A DNA stretch of 7,674 nucleotides, from positions 2,295 through 9,968 of the forward strand of contig CALMOO010000476.1 in the NCBI GenBank assembly GCA_937871705.1, given 5' to 3'. Under the pieces are notes generated by a model. That model was not told the origin of the DNA and ran no database searches. It saw nothing but the letters and a program-made list of their open reading frames with translations. A program made the position numbers and the translations under genes. This DNA comes from an uncultured Hymenobacter sp. (lineage in GTDB: Bacteria; Bacteroidota; Bacteroidia; Cytophagales; Hymenobacteraceae). Shown here in pieces: positions 5,605 to 7,674 of the stretch (position 1 is the first letter of the stretch; every line of letters begins with the position of its first letter).

Positions 5605-6594
5605 TTAGTTGTTTAAGTGCTGCATGGCCTTTGCCGGGTAGCGGGTGCCTGCCACGCTGCCAGCTGGCATTATCGCTTCGAGGTTGCGCAGGTCGTCGGC
5701 CGTGAGACGCACCTGCTCGGCGGCGAGGTTCTCTTCGAGCCGCTCCGGGCGCTTGGTGCCGGGAATGGTGATGATATCCTTGCCTTGGGCCAGCACCCAG
5801 GCAATGGCCAATTGGGAAGGCGAGCAGCCCTTGGCCGCGGCCAGCGTTTCGAGTTGGTCGATTAGTTGCCGGTTTTTAAGGAAGTTCTCGCCCTGGAAGC
5901 GCGGCATATGCTGGCGATAGTCTTGCACGTCAGCAGGCGCCTTGAATGCGCCGCTGAGCAGGCCTCGACTCAGCGGCGAGTACCCGACCAAGCCAATGCC
6001 CAGCTCCCGCAGCGTGGGCAGCACCTCGGCTTCCAGCTCGCGGCTCCAGAGCGAATACTCCATTTGCAGAGCCGTGATAGGGTGCACCGCCGCCGCTCGA
6101 CGGATGGTAGCCGCCGAGGCTTCCGACAGGCCGATGTAGCGCACGAGGCCCTGCTGCACCAGTTCGGCTATGGCCCCGATGGTTTCCTCAATGGGCACCT
6201 GCGGGTCCACGCGGGCCGTGCCGTAAAGGTCAATATAGTCGGTGCCCAGGCGCTCCAAGCTGTAGAGCACCGCATTACGCAGATAATCCGGGCGGCCGTT
6301 TACCGGCCCTATCAAAACGGTCTTATTTGGGCCTGGCACTAGCAGCTGGCCGCTTTTGACCGAGATAAAGGCTTGGTCGCGCTTGCCTCGGATGGCTCGC
6401 CCAATCAGGCGTTCGTTGTGGCCCGTGCCATAGAAGTCAGCTGTATCTAAAAAGTTGTGCCCCAGCTCCAAGGCCCGCTCAATGGTGGCGATGGCGGTCG
6501 GCTCATCGGCGGGGCCGTAGGCGCCCGACATGCCGTAGCAGCCCAGCCCGATGGCGGAGACCGCCGGCCCATTAATTCCTAGTATTCTGTTCAT
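5605..6594 (-). CDS. Aldo/keto reductase with substituted catalytic histidine
   Basis: The 329-residue protein is full length for bacterial aldo/keto reductases of the YajO/AKR13-like type, (alpha/beta)8-barrel enzymes that reduce aldehydes and ketones with NADPH. It starts MNRILGINGPAVSAIGLGCY with GMSGAYGP after it. Of the catalytic tetrad, Asp50 (FLDTAD), Tyr55 (FYGTGHNE) and Lys80 (SVKSG) are present. The fourth residue, usually His in YYQHRVDP, is replaced: the segment reads Y124-GTA-RVDP, putting Ala at 127. The surrounding blocks are well conserved (VPIEETIGAIAELVQQG, VRYIGLSEAS, LQMEYSLWSRE, GYSPLSRGLLSG), as is the late cofactor block IPGTKRPERLEENL. I recall a subfamily with PARxDP at this place, so the substitution is probably ancestral. 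It lies 172 bp downstream of an AraC gene on the same strand. Confidence 0.93.
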   Translation of the reverse strand: MNRILGINGPAVSAIGLGCYGMSGAYGPADEPTAIATIERALELGHNFLDTADFYGTGHNERLIGRAIRGKRDQAFISVKSGQLLVPGPNKTVLIGPVNGRPDYLRNAVLYSLERLGTDYIDLYGTARVDPQVPIEETIGAIAELVQQGLVRYIGLSEASAATIRRAAAVHPITALQMEYSLWSRELEAEVLPTLRELGIGLVGYSPLSRGLLSGAFKAPADVQDYRQHMPRFQGENFLKNRQLIDQLETLAAAKGCSPSQLAIAWVLAQGKDIITIPGTKRPERLEENLAAEQVRLTADDLRNLEAIMPAGSVAGTRYPAKAMQHLNN

Positions 6595-6688
6595 GGTAGA
6601 TGGCGTTGCGTTCGCAGGAAGATATTCCTCAACTTCGCTAACCGGGAACAGTCTCGCCCGCGCGAACTCCCAGCTAAAAAAGGTGCTG

Positions 6689-6719
6689 CAAAGGTGTCGG
6701 CTCGCCTGGGGCTAACCAA
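6689..6719 (-). promoter_or_regulatory. Weak candidate promoter for the aldo/keto reductase
   Basis: On the minus strand a TTG (6719-6717) is followed after 20 bases by CACCTTTG (6696-6689), which matches the Bacteroidota -7 consensus TAnnTTTG at five of six fixed positions. It would give a leader of roughly 90 bases before the ATG at 6594. A small dyad, AGGAA-GATA-TTCCT (6616-6629), lies in that leader. Its presence would allow the reductase to be transcribed separately from the upstream AraC gene. Confidence 0.25.
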
Positions 6720-6766
6720 GGCCATTTAGACGGGCTATCTGGTTCGAATTACGGGACTTCGCCCGG

Positions 6767-7651
6767 CTATTGTGGCACCTGGCGGCGGTACGCGGCCGGA
6801 GTGAGGCCCGTGTGCCGTCGAAAGAATTTGCCAAATGCGGAGGCGTCGCTGAAGTGCAGCGCTTCCGCCACCTGGGTGCTACTGCGGGTCGTTTGTTGCA
6901 GCTGCAGGCAGCTTTCCAGCACCACGAGGTCAGCAATCCACGCGCTGGCGTGGCGGCCGGTGGCCGCTTTTACGGTTTCGCTTAGGTGCTTGGCCGTGAC
7001 GCACAGCAGGTCGGCGTATTCCTGAACCAAGCGCCGCTGGAGGTAGTGCGCCCGCACCAGTTGCTTGAACCGCTCTACCAGTTCGGGCGATGGCTTGATG
7101 GCCTGGGTGGCCAAGTACCGCTCGTAGCAGTCGGCCACCAAGTGCACCAGAATGTGGGCGTAGTGGCGAACTATAGCGGCTTTGTGCGCGCTCGCCCCGG
7201 TCAGCAGCTGCCGCACCGCTTCGAGCACCTGCCCGATGGCGGCGGCTTCTGCGGGGAGCAGCGGCAGCACCGGGGGCGCACCGGCCCGTAAAAAAGGCGC
7301 GTGCCGCAGCAGCGTGGCTGCAGCGCTGCCGTGCAGGAAAAAGGCCTCGGTAAAAAACAGCGCCACGGCTTCATAGTCGGCGGACTGGCGCTGCCAAGTG
7401 CGCACCACTTCCGGAGCGAGTACCAGTAACGAATGGGGCTGCACGCGATATTGAGTTAGGTCGATGCGCAACTCCGTGCTTCCTTGGTGGCATAAGCTAA
7501 TGCAGTAAGAGCCCAGCCGAAAAGGGACGTTCAGCAAGGCCGCGCTCGGCGAAATGGTCGCTAGGGAATAAGCCAACATATCCGGGTGCTGGAAAACGTG
7601 GCGCTGGGCCAACTCGGGCAAGGATAGTTCCGGAATGGCGTCAGGTCGCAT
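6767..7651 (-). CDS. AraC-family transcriptional regulator (complete, 294 aa)
   Basis: The N-terminal part (about residues 30-110) looks like a cupin-type effector-binding domain, with LRIDLTQYRVQPHSLLVLAP as its characteristic strand-turn-strand and EAVALFFTEAFF closing it. The DNA-binding domain has its first helix-turn-helix at about 197-222 (LVQEYADLLCVTAKHLSETV, then KAATGRHASAWI). The second, at about 247-280, carries VAEALHFSDASAFGKFFRRH and then TGLTPAAYRR. Both are close in style to the partial regulator at the left end of the window, more so than to the one at 4258-5094. The ATG at 7651 gives a sensible N-terminus. Only 23 bases upstream are visible, so its promoter is outside. The aldo/keto reductase follows 172 bp downstream on the same strand and is the likely target. 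The ligand is unknown. Confidence 0.93.
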   Translation of the reverse strand: MRPDAIPELSLPELAQRHVFQHPDMLAYSLATISPSAALLNVPFRLGSYCISLCHQGSTELRIDLTQYRVQPHSLLVLAPEVVRTWQRQSADYEAVALFFTEAFFLHGSAAATLLRHAPFLRAGAPPVLPLLPAEAAAIGQVLEAVRQLLTGASAHKAAIVRHYAHILVHLVADCYERYLATQAIKPSPELVERFKQLVRAHYLQRRLVQEYADLLCVTAKHLSETVKAATGRHASAWIADLVVLESCLQLQQTTRSSTQVAEALHFSDASAFGKFFRRHTGLTPAAYRRQVPQ

Positions 7652-7674
7652 AGCAACGGGGGCAACAGATAGGC

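Noticed and set aside
5866..6342. Plus-strand 158-codon frame antisense to the aldo/keto reductase
   Set aside because: It is rich in His, Arg and Gln with no motif and lies wholly within a conserved enzyme gene on the other strand.
6752..6765. Short hairpin CGGG-ACTTCG-CCCG just after the stop of the last AraC gene
   Set aside because: It has only four to five pairs and no T-run; too weak to call a terminator in GC-rich DNA.
1..7674. CRISPR arrays, tRNA or rRNA genes, insertion sequences, phage or defence genes
   Set aside because: No regularly spaced repeats, cloverleaf or rRNA signatures, transposase motifs or known defence domains were seen on either strand.

Overview
The window looks like chromosomal DNA of a GC-rich member of the Bacteroidota, most likely Hymenobacter or a close relative in the Cytophagales. 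The reasons are the protein style of the three AraC-type regulators and of the reductases, start codons without clear Shine-Dalgarno sequences, and a perfect Bacteroidota-type -7 promoter element (TAATTTTG, minus strand, 5165-5158). The genus is an inference from composition and remembered family resemblance; no search was possible.

Layout. 1-381 (+) is the C-terminal end of an AraC-family regulator cut by the window edge. 492-1532 (+) is a complete zinc-dependent alcohol dehydrogenase of the cinnamyl-alcohol-dehydrogenase/YahK type. Its stop codon lies inside a perfect 22-bp inverted repeat (1530-1586) that can terminate transcription in both directions. 1684-2484 (-) is a classical short-chain dehydrogenase (SDR). 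2485-3311 has no intact gene, but holds a frameshifted, N-terminally deleted remnant of a nitronate monooxygenase (2734-3071, -) that ends in a fold-back palindrome. 3312-4049 (-) is a carbonyl-reductase-like SDR, preceded by a 17-bp operator-like dyad and, further upstream, by a complete AraC regulator (4258-5094, -). 5095-5604 carries that regulator's likely promoter region, a short C-terminal SDR remnant and an imperfect hairpin. 5605-6594 (-) is an aldo/keto reductase whose usual catalytic histidine is replaced. 6767-7651 (-) is another complete AraC regulator.

How it fits together. The arrangement 'AraC regulator, then one reductase on the same strand' occurs three times (AraC-ADH, AraC-SDR, AraC-AKR) with gaps of about 110, 208 and 172 bp. 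All intact enzymes are predicted soluble NAD(P)H-dependent carbonyl/alcohol oxidoreductases. The simplest reading is an accessory region for reducing or detoxifying reactive aldehydes, ketones or quinones, each enzyme perhaps under its own AraC switch, similar in principle to the E. coli YqhC-YqhD/DkgA aldehyde response. The two gene remnants suggest turnover by decay and rearrangement. I found no transposase, RNA gene, CRISPR array or clearly novel multi-gene system.
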